Assembly: GCA_002255925.1 (NCBI GenBank)
Contig: NKIH01000009.1
Location: 1 to 64,000 of the forward strand
Direction: 5' to 3'
Length of the DNA stretch: 64,000 bases
Source: Burkholderiales bacterium PBB6
GTDB lineage: Bacteria; Pseudomonadota; Gammaproteobacteria; Burkholderiales; Burkholderiaceae_C
Shown here: positions 36,898-45,659 of the stretch, in pieces
Layout: the number at the start of each line of letters is the position of its first letter
Position numbering within the stretch: position 1 is the stretch's first letter
The notes under the pieces: model-generated
The model's input: only the letters and a program-made list of their open reading frames with translations
Told to the model about the DNA's origin: nothing
Databases searched by the model: none
Position numbers and translations under genes: made by a program

Positions 36898-37533
36898 ATG
36901 AGCCTGCTCCAGAACCTGCAATGGCGTTACGCCGCCAAAAAGCTTGACGCCGCCAAGCCTGTGCCCGAGGACAAGGTTGAGCGCATTCTGGAAGCCATTC
37001 GCCTGACCGCCACCTCCAGCGGCCTGCAGCCGTATGAAGTGATCGTCGTGACCAACGCCGAAGTGCGCGAGAAGATCAAGCCGATCGCCTGGAACCAGAA
37101 CCAGATCACCGATGGCTCACACCTGCTGGTGTTCGCGGCATGGGACAACTACACGGTTGAGCGTATCAACATGATGTTCGACCTGACCAACGACGAGCGC
37201 GGCTTCAAGAACGAAGGCTGGGAGAACTACCGCAACATGCTGCTGGGCATCTACCCGAAGCGTGAAGCTGAAGTGAACTACCAGCATGCGGCTCGCCAGG
37301 CCTACATCGGCCTGGGCACGGCGCTGATCGCCGCTGCGGAAGAGCAGGTCGACAGCACGCCGATGGAAGGTTTTGATCCGAACGCGCTGGACGAGATCCT
37401 GGGTCTGCGCGCCCGTGGCCTGCGCAGCGTCGTCATCCTGCCGCTGGGCTATCGCGAGCCCGCCAAGGATTGGCTGGTCAGCCTGAAGAAGGTGCGCCGC
37501 TCGGTCGACAATTTCATCAGCTGGGTGCGCTGA
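36898..37533 (+). CDS. Nitroreductase-family NAD(P)H-dependent oxidoreductase
   Basis: A 211-residue flavoprotein like NfsB: MSLLQNLQWRYAAKKLD at the N-terminus, the FMN-phosphate region RLTATSSGLQPYEVIVV, the helix RQAYIGLGTALIAAAEE, and a C-terminal LPLGYREPAKDW with K in a late loop. It reduces quinones, nitro groups or similar with NAD(P)H. ATG 36898 follows AAAGGAC. The TetR gene 118 bp downstream could control it or its own operon. Confidence 0.92.
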   Translation: MSLLQNLQWRYAAKKLDAAKPVPEDKVERILEAIRLTATSSGLQPYEVIVVTNAEVREKIKPIAWNQNQITDGSHLLVFAAWDNYTVERINMMFDLTNDERGFKNEGWENYRNMLLGIYPKREAEVNYQHAARQAYIGLGTALIAAAEEQVDSTPMEGFDPNALDEILGLRARGLRSVVILPLGYREPAKDWLVSLKKVRRSVDNFISWVR

Positions 37534-37630
37534 ACCGAGTGACTGACCGGCAGGGCTCGCGGGCATGACTCGCGGGTCTGTTCGCGATGCATTCGCCTGC
37601 ATTGAAAACTTGTCAGTCACCTTATAGCCG

Positions 37631-37652
37631 TGGGCGCCTAAAATAGCGCCCA
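37631..37652 (+). promoter_or_regulatory. Inverted repeat at the tetR start, possible autoregulatory operator
   Basis: TGGGCGC and GCGCCCA form a perfect 7-bp inverted repeat with the 8-base spacer CTAAAATA, which contains a -10-like TAAAAT (37639-37644). The repeat ends on the first base of the tetR ATG, so binding there would block transcription or initiation. Confidence 0.45.
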
Positions 37653-38260
37653 TGGCCAAGATCTCTTTCCGCGAGCAGGTGCTCCGCGTCCGTGAGGACG
37701 CCATCATCACGTCAGTCAATCGCTTGTTGGCCGAAAAGGGCTTCGACAGCATGACGGTGGACGAGGTGGCCGCAGACGTCGGTATCGCCAAAGCCAGTCT
37801 CTACAAGCACTTCGCCTCCAAAGAGGCGCTCGCTGCGGCGGCGATGGTTCGTGTGCTGGCGCGCACGCTGGAGCACATGAACACCCTGACGGGCCGGCCT
37901 GAGTTGACGCCGGTGCAGTGCCTGCGCTCGGTCACCGGCTGGGCCTTGCAGTTGCAGCTGGCGGGCGAGATGCCGGCCTTGCCCTCGCAGAATTCCACGC
38001 TCCGCGCGACGCTGGTGTCGGACACCGCCTACCTCGACCGCCTCAATGAGGTCAGCGAGCAGATGGGCGCCTGGATCGTGGCCGCCCAGGCGGACGGCAG
38101 CATCGATGACACCTTGCCCCCTGAGCTGGTGCTCTACACCTTGTTCGCCCGTGCCTGTGACCCGGTTCCGGGCGTGATGCAGGCCAGCGGCCAGCACACC
38201 GATGAGCGCATCATCGAGTGGGTGTTGCAGACCTGTTTCAACGGCCTGCGCAAGTCCTGA
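37652..38260 (+). CDS. TetR/AcrR-family transcriptional regulator
   Basis: A 202-residue repressor. The N-terminal helix-turn-helix reads LLAEKGFDSMTVDEVAADVG and then IAKASLYKHFASKEALAAA, the TetR signature with the Y-x-H-F turn. The C-terminal ligand/dimer domain is variable and gives no ligand clue. The neighbours are a nitroreductase (same strand, upstream) and an AIM24-family gene (58 bp downstream). Confidence 0.93.
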   Translation: MAKISFREQVLRVREDAIITSVNRLLAEKGFDSMTVDEVAADVGIAKASLYKHFASKEALAAAAMVRVLARTLEHMNTLTGRPELTPVQCLRSVTGWALQLQLAGEMPALPSQNSTLRATLVSDTAYLDRLNEVSEQMGAWIVAAQADGSIDDTLPPELVLYTLFARACDPVPGVMQASGQHTDERIIEWVLQTCFNGLRKS

Positions 38261-38318
38261 GTTTGCCTTCGTATTTCGGTACCATTCGCGCCTTTGCAGA
38301 CTTCCCGTTGAAGGGGTG

Positions 38319-39140
38319 ATGAACATGGCGATGGACGTGGTGGACTTCGAAATCAAGGGCTCGGAAATGCAGTTCGTCGAGGTCGAACTCGACCCGGGCG
38401 AAGCGGCAGTCGGCGAGGCCGGCAGTCTGATGTTCATGGACGCCGGCATCGGCATGGACACCGTGTTTGGTGACGGCGCCAAATCCAGCGGCGGCTTCTT
38501 CGGCAAGCTGCTCGGCGCCGGCAAGCGCCTGGTGACGGGCGAGTCGCTGTTCACCACGGTCTACACCAACCAGGTGTCGTCCAAGCAGCGCGTGGCTTTT
38601 GCCGCCCCGTACCCCGGCAAGATCCTGCCGATGGACTTGAGCAAGATGGGCGGCATGCTGATCTGCCAGAAGGACGCGTTCCTTTGCGCTGCCCGCGGTG
38701 TGTCGCTCGGCATTCACTTCCAGCAGAAGCTGTCGGTCGGCTTCTTTGGCGGCGAAGGCTTCATCATGCAGAAGCTTGAAGGTGACGGCCTGGCGTTTGT
38801 GCACGCCGGTGGTACCGTGGTGCGTCGTGAACTGAAGCCCGGCGAAACTTTGCTGGTGGACACCGGCTGCGTCGTGGCCTACACCCCGAACGTCGACTTC
38901 GAGATCCAGTACGTTGGCAAGATCAAGACGGCGCTGTTCGGCGGTGAAGGCCTGTTCTTCGCCAAGATGACCGGCCCGGGCACGATCTGGCTGCAGAGCC
39001 TGCCGTTCTCGCGACTGGCCAGCCGCATCTTCGCGGCAGCACCGCAGGCGGGTGGTGGCTCCCGCGAAGAGGGTTCGATGCTGGGCGGTTTTGGCGCCGG
39101 TGGCCTGCTGGGTGCCGTGTTGGGCGGCGACGACGAGTGA
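38319..39140 (+). CDS. AIM24-family protein (TIGR00266 type)
   Basis: A 273-residue soluble protein. It has the repeating beta-rich pattern of the family: GSEMQFVEVELDPGEAAVGE, GSLMFMDAGIGMDT, GFFGKLLGAGKRLVTGES, FTTVYTN, RELKPGETLLVDTGCVVAY and GEGLFFAKMTGPGTIWLQSL. The C-terminus is Gly-rich. Yeast Aim24 is mitochondrial; the bacterial role is not established. ATG 38319 follows AAGGGG. Confidence 0.88.
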   Translation: MNMAMDVVDFEIKGSEMQFVEVELDPGEAAVGEAGSLMFMDAGIGMDTVFGDGAKSSGGFFGKLLGAGKRLVTGESLFTTVYTNQVSSKQRVAFAAPYPGKILPMDLSKMGGMLICQKDAFLCAARGVSLGIHFQQKLSVGFFGGEGFIMQKLEGDGLAFVHAGGTVVRRELKPGETLLVDTGCVVAYTPNVDFEIQYVGKIKTALFGGEGLFFAKMTGPGTIWLQSLPFSRLASRIFAAAPQAGGGSREEGSMLGGFGAGGLLGAVLGGDDE

Positions 39141-39158
39141 GTCGGATTTGCGGAAGGA

Positions 39159-39183
39159 CAAACGCCCGGCGCGTTTGCCTTTT
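39159..39183 (+). terminator. Probable terminator after the AIM24-family gene
   Basis: CAAACGC and GCGTTTG pair around the loop CCGGC, followed by CCTTTT. The U-run is short, so strength is uncertain. Confidence 0.5.
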
Positions 39184-39241
39184 CGCTGCAGCGTTCACAG
39201 CGCCTACACTTGCGGGTTGCCCCCAATGAGCCCGCCGCGCT

Positions 39242-40294
39242 GTGAACCTGCCTTTTGTTGATCGCCTTTCGCTTCGCCAGTCCGCTGCTGGCGTGATGCT
39301 TTCTCTTGCCTGCGCGCTGGTTGCTGCGCAGAGCCCGGCCAAGCCGGCGGCTGCCGCACCGGCGCCCGCAGCGCCGCGTCCCATCTTCGTGCTGAACTCG
39401 CTCGACGCCAGCGTCAGCGTGGTCGATCCGCTGCGCTTCACCGAGGTCAAGCGCATCCCGGTCGGCAAGGAGCCGCATCACCTCTACATGTCGCCTGACG
39501 AGAAGTCGCTGCTCGTGGCCAACGCCGTGGGCGACACGCTGACCTTCATCGACCCGGTGAACGCCACCGTGCAGCGCACCATCACCGGCATCGTAGACCC
39601 GTACCAACTGCGCTTTTCGCCCGACATGAAGTGGTTCGTGACGCTGGCCAACCGCCTCGATCACGTCGACATCTACCGCTGGCAGCCCGAGAACGCCGCC
39701 GAGCCGCTGAAGCTGGCCAAGCGCATTTCCACTGGCAAGACGCCGAGTCACCAGTGGATCGACAGCAAGAGCACGACGATCTTCGCAACCATGCAGGACA
39801 GCAACGAGCTGGTGGCTGTGGACCTGGCCAGCCAGTCCATCCGTTGGCGCGTGGGCACCGGCAAGCTGCCTGCGGACGTGTACCTCACCGCCGATGACAA
39901 GACGTTGTTCGTCGGCTTGACCGGCGACCGCTTCGTCGAGGTCTACGACGTGTCCAGCGGCCCGGCCAAGCTGATCAAGCGCATCGAGACCGGGGAGGGC
40001 GCACACGCCTTCCGTGCCAAGGGCGACAAGCGCCACATCTTCGTGAGCAACCGCGTGGCGAACACCATCAGCATCATCGACACGCAGACGATGTCGGTGG
40101 TGAGCCAGCTGCCCGGCCCGGGCGGCCCGGACTGCATGGAACTGCTGGCTGACGGCAAGACGCTGCTGGTGAGCTCACGCTGGGCCCGCAAGCTGACCTA
40201 CATCGACATCGAAACCAGGAAGGTGCTGCGCCAGGTCAACGTCGGCCGCTCGCCGCACGGTGTGTGGACGCTGGACCATGCCGGCCGCCAATAA
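39242..40294 (+). CDS. YVTN-type beta-propeller periplasmic protein
   Basis: The 350-residue product starts at GTG 39242. An N-terminal signal (SAAGVMLSLACALVAAQ) and an Ala/Pro linker are followed by repeated blades of about 42 residues, for example LDASVSVVDPLRFTEVKRIPVG, MSPDEKSLLVANAVGDTLTFID, FVSNRVANTISIIDTQTM and VGRSPHGVW. Such propellers act as binding scaffolds; no partner can be named. It overlaps the polysaccharide deacetylase gene by 17 bp, so the two are probably expressed together in the envelope. Confidence 0.85.
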   Translation: MNLPFVDRLSLRQSAAGVMLSLACALVAAQSPAKPAAAAPAPAAPRPIFVLNSLDASVSVVDPLRFTEVKRIPVGKEPHHLYMSPDEKSLLVANAVGDTLTFIDPVNATVQRTITGIVDPYQLRFSPDMKWFVTLANRLDHVDIYRWQPENAAEPLKLAKRISTGKTPSHQWIDSKSTTIFATMQDSNELVAVDLASQSIRWRVGTGKLPADVYLTADDKTLFVGLTGDRFVEVYDVSSGPAKLIKRIETGEGAHAFRAKGDKRHIFVSNRVANTISIIDTQTMSVVSQLPGPGGPDCMELLADGKTLLVSSRWARKLTYIDIETRKVLRQVNVGRSPHGVWTLDHAGRQ

Positions 40295-41078
40295 GGTTGT
40301 CCGCCAGTTCGGCCTTGGGCTGGCCCTGGCCGCTGTGGCGCTGCCCGGGCCGGCAGCCACCTGCAGCCGGCCGGTCTACCTGACGTTTGACACGGGCCAC
40401 ATGGGCGTGGCGCCGCTGGTGGCCGAGGTGCTGCAACGCCAACAGGTGCCCGTCACCTTCTTCCTCGCCAACGAGCGCACGCGCACCGAAGGCACCAGCC
40501 TCGACGAGCAATGGGCGCCCTGGTGGAAAGCCCGCGCCGCCGAGGGTCACCTGCTGGCCAGTCACACCTTCGACCATGTCTACTGGATGGCGGACCGTCC
40601 CGGCGGTCGGTTCCTGATGCGACCCAGCGCCGGCCCCAAGTCAGGCCAGACCTTCGAGTGGAGCGCGGCCGAGTACTGCCAGGAACTGGACCGCGTTGGC
40701 GCACGTGTGCAGGCCATGACCGGCCAGCAGCGGCGCGTGCCGCTGTTCCGCGCCCCCGGTGGTAAGACCTCGCCCGCGTTGCTGGCCGCGGCCAGGCAGT
40801 GCGGTTATGCGCATGTGGGCTGGGCGCCCGCCGGGTTTCTCGGCGACGAGCTCTCGAGCGAAAAATTCCCGAATGCCCAGTTGCTGGCCAAGGCGCTGCG
40901 CGATGTGCAGGCCGGCGATATCCTGATGGCGCACCTCGGCATCTGGTCGCGGCAAGACCCCTGGGCGCCTGCGGTGCTGGAGCCCCTGATCAACGGCCTG
41001 AAGGCGCGCGGCCTGTGCTTTGCCAGCCTGCGTGATCACCCGAGCTACCGGGAACTTCTGGCCACGGCAACACCCTGA
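40278..41078 (+). CDS. Polysaccharide deacetylase-family (NodB-type) protein
   Basis: A 266-residue exported protein with a signal-like N-terminus (VVRQFGLGLALAAVALPGPAA). NodB motif 1 reads LTFDTGH: the catalytic Asp is kept but the second Asp, usually a metal ligand, is Thr. Motif 2 HTFDH has both metal-binding His; motif 3 is FRAPGG. The Thr form may define a subfamily with altered metal binding. It probably deacetylates an N-acetyl sugar polymer in the periplasm. It overlaps the beta-propeller gene upstream. Confidence 0.85.
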   Translation: MPAANKVVRQFGLGLALAAVALPGPAATCSRPVYLTFDTGHMGVAPLVAEVLQRQQVPVTFFLANERTRTEGTSLDEQWAPWWKARAAEGHLLASHTFDHVYWMADRPGGRFLMRPSAGPKSGQTFEWSAAEYCQELDRVGARVQAMTGQQRRVPLFRAPGGKTSPALLAAARQCGYAHVGWAPAGFLGDELSSEKFPNAQLLAKALRDVQAGDILMAHLGIWSRQDPWAPAVLEPLINGLKARGLCFASLRDHPSYRELLATATP

Positions 41079-41084
41079 ACGTCC

Positions 41085-42104
41085 ATGGCGGTACTGGCGC
41101 AACTCTTTGACTGGCTCGGTGATCTGTTTGGACAGGTCCAGCAGCTGCTGTTCGAGACGGTGGTGCAGCCGGTGCTGTTCCACGCGGGGTTGGCGTCTTT
41201 GTTGTCTGATGCTTATGACGCGACCGGCTGGTTGCTGGTGGGCCTGCTGCAGCTGGTGGTCATGCTGCTGGTGCTGGGCCCATTGCAGCGCTGGCGGCCG
41301 ATCGAGCGCGAGCCGCAGTCGGCCATCGGCCGCGCCGAGCGCCGCATGGCCGTGGCCACCGACGTGATCTACACCTTGCTGCACCGGCTGGGTGTGTTCC
41401 GCGTCGCCATGTTCTTCCTGATTGACCCGGTGTGGAACCTCCTGTTCGGCTGGCTGGCCGTGCAGGGCCTGGACGGCTGGCACCTGGATCAGTGGATCGC
41501 ACCGGCCTGGCCGGGGGTGAGCGACACCGCACTGGCCGGCTTCGTGGTTTACCTCGTGGCGCTGGACCTGCTGAACTACCTGCTGCACCGCGCGCAGCAT
41601 CAATTCGACTGGTGGTGGGCGCTGCATGCCACCCACCACAGCCAGCGCCACATGACGATGTGGACCGACAACCGGAACCACCTGCTCGACAGCCTGCTGG
41701 TGGACTGCATCTTCGTGCTGGTGGCCCGCGTAATTGGCGTGGCACCCGGGCAGTTCGTGGCGCTGGTCGCCATTTCGCAGCTGCTCGAAAGCCTGTCGCA
41801 CGCCAACGTTCGCTTGAGCTTTGGCTGGCTCGGTGAGCGCCTGCTGGTCAGCCCGCGGTTTCATCGGCTGCACCATGCCATGGGCATCGGCCATGAGTCA
41901 GAGGGCAAGGGCACGCTGGGTGGCCACAACTTCGCCGTGTTGCTGCCCGTGTGGGACTTGGCTTTCCGCACCGCCAGCTTCGCGCCGGTGGACGGCGCCA
42001 CAGGCATCCGTGACCAGTTGCCGGAAGAGGGCGGCCGCGACTACGGCAACACCTTCTGGGCGCAGCAGCGACTCGGCCTGCGCCGCCTCTTCGGGCGCAC
42101 CTGA
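41085..42104 (+). CDS. Sterol desaturase / fatty acid hydroxylase-family protein
   Basis: A 339-residue membrane di-iron enzyme. Hydrophobic segments lie at about residues 45-65, 95-120 and 145-165, and the His clusters are HRAQH, HATHHSQ and HRLHH, the three boxes that bind the two irons in the ERG3/CrtZ-like superfamily. The lipid substrate is unknown. It begins 6 bp after the deacetylase stop, so it is probably in the same operon. Confidence 0.92.
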   Translation: MAVLAQLFDWLGDLFGQVQQLLFETVVQPVLFHAGLASLLSDAYDATGWLLVGLLQLVVMLLVLGPLQRWRPIEREPQSAIGRAERRMAVATDVIYTLLHRLGVFRVAMFFLIDPVWNLLFGWLAVQGLDGWHLDQWIAPAWPGVSDTALAGFVVYLVALDLLNYLLHRAQHQFDWWWALHATHHSQRHMTMWTDNRNHLLDSLLVDCIFVLVARVIGVAPGQFVALVAISQLLESLSHANVRLSFGWLGERLLVSPRFHRLHHAMGIGHESEGKGTLGGHNFAVLLPVWDLAFRTASFAPVDGATGIRDQLPEEGGRDYGNTFWAQQRLGLRRLFGRT

Positions 42105-42156
42105 ACGGTACTGCCCGCGGCGGCAAGGCCCCCGGGCTTGCCGTTATGCTCGCGGC

Positions 42157-43077
42157 ATGAAACTTCTGCTTGATTCCTCCTGGCGCGCAGCCGTTTACCT
42201 GCTGATGCCGCGTGTCATCGGCCTGTCGCTGTTGCCGCTGTTGATCGCGGGCGGGCTGGCGGTCGGGCTGGGCTACTTCTTCTGGGAAGCTGCCGTGGCC
42301 GGCGTGCGCGCCTCGCTGGAAAGCTGGTCGCTGATCGAGGCCATGCTCAAGTGGGTCGATGCGTCTGTCGGCCCGAGCTTCCGCGCGGTGCTGGCGCCGC
42401 TGCTGGTGGTGGGCATGGCGGTGCCTGTGGTGGTGGTGGTGAGCCTGCTGCTGGTGGCGGGCCTGATGACACCAGCCATCGTGAGCCTGGTGGCCGAGCG
42501 GCGTTTTCCGGCGCTGCAGCGACGCCATGGTGCCGGCTGGTGGCAGGGCCTGCTGCGTGGCCTCGGTGCCACCGTCGTGGCCATGCTGGCGTTGCTCATC
42601 ACCATGCCGCTGTGGTTCATTCCGCCCCTCATGCTGCTGATTCCGCCGCTGATCTGGGGCTGGCTCACGGCACGTGTGATGGGCTTCGATGCACTGGCCG
42701 ACCACGCCAGCAGGGAAGAGCGCGAAGCGCTGCTCGCCCAGCACCGCTGGCCCATGCTGGTGATCGGGTTGTTCACTGGCTTTCTCGGTGCCGCGCCTTC
42801 ATTGATCTGGGCCATCAGCGCGACGATGCTGTTCCTCGCGCCGCTGATGGTGGCGGTGTCCGTGTGGCTCTACACCCTGGTGTTCGCGTTCTCGTCGCTG
42901 TGGTTCACCCATTACGCCTTGGCTGCCCTGCAGGCGCACCGCCTGCGGGTGGAGGGCGAGGTGCTGGCACCGCGCACTGACCGCGAGCCGGCGCCCCAGG
43001 TCATCGAGCCCATCGCATCGGGCTCCACCGATGCGGCACCGCCCATCGGCGGCACCTCGATCACCCCTCTGCCCTGA
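42157..43077 (+). CDS. EI24 domain-containing membrane protein
   Basis: A 306-residue protein with about six hydrophobic segments (from LMPRVIGLSLLPLLIAGGLAV to LAPLMVAVSVWLYTLVFAFSS). The order and the ARVMGFDALADHAS loop before a downstream membrane pair fit the EI24/CysZ-like family. The C-terminus is a soluble Pro/Thr-rich tail. E. coli CysZ is a sulfate channel, but sequence here does not decide the cargo. Confidence 0.75.
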   Translation: MKLLLDSSWRAAVYLLMPRVIGLSLLPLLIAGGLAVGLGYFFWEAAVAGVRASLESWSLIEAMLKWVDASVGPSFRAVLAPLLVVGMAVPVVVVVSLLLVAGLMTPAIVSLVAERRFPALQRRHGAGWWQGLLRGLGATVVAMLALLITMPLWFIPPLMLLIPPLIWGWLTARVMGFDALADHASREEREALLAQHRWPMLVIGLFTGFLGAAPSLIWAISATMLFLAPLMVAVSVWLYTLVFAFSSLWFTHYALAALQAHRLRVEGEVLAPRTDREPAPQVIEPIASGSTDAAPPIGGTSITPLP

Positions 43078-43110
43078 CCGGGCGTTTCTCTTCATTCGGC
43101 AAGCTGCACC

Positions 43111-43896
43111 ATGGCCTTCGGACTCATCATCATCGGCGACGAAATCCTCTCCGGTCGTCGCCAGGACAAGCACATGGCCCGCGTCATCGAGATGCTCGGC
43201 GAGCGTGGCCACATGCTGTCCTGGGTGCGCTACATCGGCGATGACCGCGAATCCATCACCGCCACCCTGAAAGACGCCTTCGCCAGTGGCGATATCGTGT
43301 TTTCCTGCGGCGGCATCGGTGCCACGCCCGATGACCACACCCGGCAGTGCGCTGCGGCGGCTTTGGGGGTGCCGCTGGCATTGCACCCTGAGGCGCGCGA
43401 ACTCATCCTCGAGCGCATCCGCGACGTCGCGGCCGAGCAGGGCGTGCCCTATGAGCCCGAGCGCGACGACAACGTGCACCGCCTCAACATGGGCGTGTTC
43501 CCGCAGGGCGCCCGCATCATTCCGAATCCGTACAACAAGATCCCGGGCTTCAGCGTGGGCACAGTGCACTTCGTGCCCGGCTTCCCTGTGATGGCGCACC
43601 CGATGGTCGCCTGGGTGCTCGACACCCAGTGCGGTCACGTCCGCCCTGCTGATGTGGAGGAGCGGTCGGTCTTCGTGTTCGGTAGCATGGAGTCCACGCT
43701 GACGCCGTTGATGCTGGACATCGAGCGCGACCATCCCGGCATCCGCGTGTTCAGCTTGCCCAGCGTCGATCACCCGGTGCGTGGCCGTCACATCGAGCTG
43801 GGCGTGAAGGGCGCGTCTGCCGACCTGCCCGCCGCATTCGACGCCCTGATGGCTGGCCTGGCCCGATTCACCGACATTGAGGTTCGCACCGAATGA
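43111..43896 (+). CDS. Molybdopterin-binding / CinA N-terminal-type protein
   Basis: A 261-residue protein with a MoaB/Mog fold. It opens FGLIIIGDEILSGRRQDKH and contains FSCGGIGATPDDHT, the two conserved loops of the family, then PNPYNKIPGFSVG and FVPGFPVMAHPMV. It lacks the C-terminal amidase domain of full CinA. Members are often annotated as competence/damage-inducible, but the actual reaction may involve pyrophosphate cleavage of nucleotide compounds. The 277 bp after it is the glnA control region. Confidence 0.88.
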   Translation: MAFGLIIIGDEILSGRRQDKHMARVIEMLGERGHMLSWVRYIGDDRESITATLKDAFASGDIVFSCGGIGATPDDHTRQCAAAALGVPLALHPEARELILERIRDVAAEQGVPYEPERDDNVHRLNMGVFPQGARIIPNPYNKIPGFSVGTVHFVPGFPVMAHPMVAWVLDTQCGHVRPADVEERSVFVFGSMESTLTPLMLDIERDHPGIRVFSLPSVDHPVRGRHIELGVKGASADLPAAFDALMAGLARFTDIEVRTE

Positions 43897-43905
43897 GTGC
43901 GAATT

Positions 43906-43951
43906 GAATGCACCAACTTGGCGCCACCGATGGCGCCATTTCGGTGCATTC
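43906..43951 (+). promoter_or_regulatory. NtrC-like enhancer sites upstream of glnA
   Basis: Two 17-bp sites of form N6-N5-N6 are arranged as mirror images: TGCACC-AACTT-GGCGCC (43909-43925) and GGCGCC-ATTTC-GGTGCA (43932-43948). The outer halves match the NtrC consensus (TGCACC-N5-GGTGCA) exactly; the inner halves are degenerate. With flanking bases the whole 46 bp is one inverted repeat with 9- and 7-bp arms. The distance of about 105-145 bp to the candidate sigma-54 promoter fits an enhancer. Confidence 0.65.
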
Positions 43952-44053
43952 CGCGCACTCAAGCGCTGCCATGCCTGAGGTTTCCGCGAGGAAGCGGTCT
44001 TGCACCCACGGTGGTGTCTTCTGGCGGCCGCTTGCGCTGGCATCCCCATTTCT

Positions 44054-44074
44054 GGGCATGGTTTCTGCTACATT
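44054..44074 (+). promoter_or_regulatory. Candidate sigma-54 promoter of glnA
   Basis: GGGCATGGTTTCTGCT (44054-44069) keeps the invariant GG and GC of the -24/-12 consensus TGGCACG-N4-TTGCW with correct spacing, though three other bases differ. A sigma-70-like -10 TACATT (44069-44074) overlaps its end. Transcription would start near 44080, about 95 bases before the glnA ATG. Confidence 0.5.
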
Positions 44075-44173
44075 CTTTCGGCCGTGACAAGTCCGAGCTT
44101 GCCCTCGAAAGCAGGCTTGTTCTGGTCACTGACTCAAGAACCCGTTGACAACTCATCCGCCAGGAGCCCCTTG

Positions 44174-45589
44174 ATGGCAAAGACCGTCGCCGATGTGATG
44201 AAGATGGTGAAGGACAACGAAATCAAGTTCGTTGACTTCCGCTTCACCGATACCCGTGGCAAGGAACAGCACGTCACCGTGCCGGTTTCCCACTTTGACG
44301 AAGACAAGTTCACCTCGGGCCACGCGTTCGACGGTTCTTCGATTGCTGGCTGGAAGGGCATTGAAGCTTCCGACATGCAGTTGATGCCCGACCCGAGCAC
44401 GGCCAACATCGACCCGTTTTTCGAAGAGCCGACGCTGATCCTGACCTGCGACGTCATCGATCCGGCCGACGGCAAGCCTTACGAGCGCGATCCGCGTTCG
44501 CTGGCCAAGCGCGCTGAAGCCTACATGAAGGCCTCGGGCCTGGGCGACGTGGCTTACTTCGGTCCGGAACCCGAATTCTTCGTGTTCGACAGCGTCCGTT
44601 GGGCCAATGAAATGTCGGGCTCGTTCTTCAAGATCGACTCCGAAGAAGGCGCCTGGAACTCGGGCCGCGAATACGAACACGGCAACACCGGCTATCGCCC
44701 GACCGTCAAGGGTGGCTACTTCCCGGTTCCCCCGGTCGACAGCGCCCAGGACATGCGTTCGGAAATGTGTCTGCTGCTCGAGCAGTGCGGCATTCCGGTC
44801 GAAGTGCACCACCACGAAGTGGCGAACGCTGGCCAGATGGAAATCGGCACGCGTTTCAGCTCGCTGGTTGAGCGCGCTGACTGGGTCCAGCTGCAGAAGT
44901 ACATCATCGTGAACGTCGCTCATGCCTACGGCAAGACCGCGACCTTCATGCCGAAGCCGATCGTTGGCGACAACGGTTCGGGCATGCACGTGCACCAGTC
45001 GGTCTGGAAGGACGGCAAGAACCTGTTCGCCGGTGACGGCTATGCAGGCCTGTCGGAATTCGCGCTGTACTACATCGGCGGCATCATCAAGCACGCCCGT
45101 GCCCTGAACGCCATCACCAACCCGGGTACGAACTCGTACAAGCGTCTGGTGCCTGGCTTCGAAGCCCCGGTGAAGCTGGCTTACTCGGCCAAGAACCGCT
45201 CGGCCTCGATCCGTATTCCTTACGTTGCGAACCCGAAGGGCCGCCGTATCGAAGCACGTTTCCCGGATCCTTCTGCCAACCCGTACCTGGCCTTCGCAGC
45301 ACTGCTGATGGCCGGTCTGGACGGCGTGGAAAACAAGATCCATCCGGGCGAAGCCGCAACGAAGGACCTGTATCACCTGCCGCCGGAAGAAGACAAGCTG
45401 ATCCCGACGGTTTGCCACAGCCTGGACCAGGCTCTGGAATACCTGGACAAGGACCGCGCGTTCCTGACCAAGGGTGGCGTGTTCACCGATGCGTACATCG
45501 ATGCGTACATCGACCTGAAGATGCAGGAAGTCACGCGTTTCCGCATGGCCACGCACCCGGTCGAATTCGACATGTACTACGCACTCTGA
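44174..45589 (+). CDS. glnA: Glutamine synthetase type I
   Basis: A 471-residue enzyme making glutamine from glutamate, ammonia and ATP. It begins [15 protein letters not shown]; the beta-grasp domain carries [12 protein letters not shown]. The catalytic domain has [44 protein letters not shown] and [17 protein letters not shown]. The adenylylation tyrosine is Tyr400 in LYHLPPEED (E. coli Tyr397), so GlnE control is expected. ATG 44174 fits the family; upstream in-frame sequence is promoter region. NtrC-like sites lie upstream, and ntrB-ntrC follow. Confidence 0.97.
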   Translation: MAKTVADVMKMVKDNEIKFVDFRFTDTRGKEQHVTVPVSHFDEDKFTSGHAFDGSSIAGWKGIEASDMQLMPDPSTANIDPFFEEPTLILTCDVIDPADGKPYERDPRSLAKRAEAYMKASGLGDVAYFGPEPEFFVFDSVRWANEMSGSFFKIDSEEGAWNSGREYEHGNTGYRPTVKGGYFPVPPVDSAQDMRSEMCLLLEQCGIPVEVHHHEVANAGQMEIGTRFSSLVERADWVQLQKYIIVNVAHAYGKTATFMPKPIVGDNGSGMHVHQSVWKDGKNLFAGDGYAGLSEFALYYIGGIIKHARALNAITNPGTNSYKRLVPGFEAPVKLAYSAKNRSASIRIPYVANPKGRRIEARFPDPSANPYLAFAALLMAGLDGVENKIHPGEAATKDLYHLPPEEDKLIPTVCHSLDQALEYLDKDRAFLTKGGVFTDAYIDAYIDLKMQEVTRFRMATHPVEFDMYYAL

Positions 45590-45614
45590 TCCTTCGGGTT
45601 CAGTGCAAGCAAGA

Positions 45615-45642
45615 GGGACGGCTTTGGCCGTCCCTTTTTTTT
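45615..45642 (+). terminator. Rho-independent terminator after glnA
   Basis: GGGACGGC and GCCGTCCC pair around TTTG and are followed by eight T. It lies 26 bp past the glnA stop and should reduce read-through into the downstream ntrBC genes. Confidence 0.9.
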
Positions 45643-45659
45643 GGCTGCACAATCAAGGC

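Noticed and set aside
44020-44045. TGGCGGCCGCTTGC near 44031 as the glnA sigma-54 promoter
   Set aside because: The spacing between GG and GC is one base short of the required 10, whereas 44054-44069 has the correct spacing.
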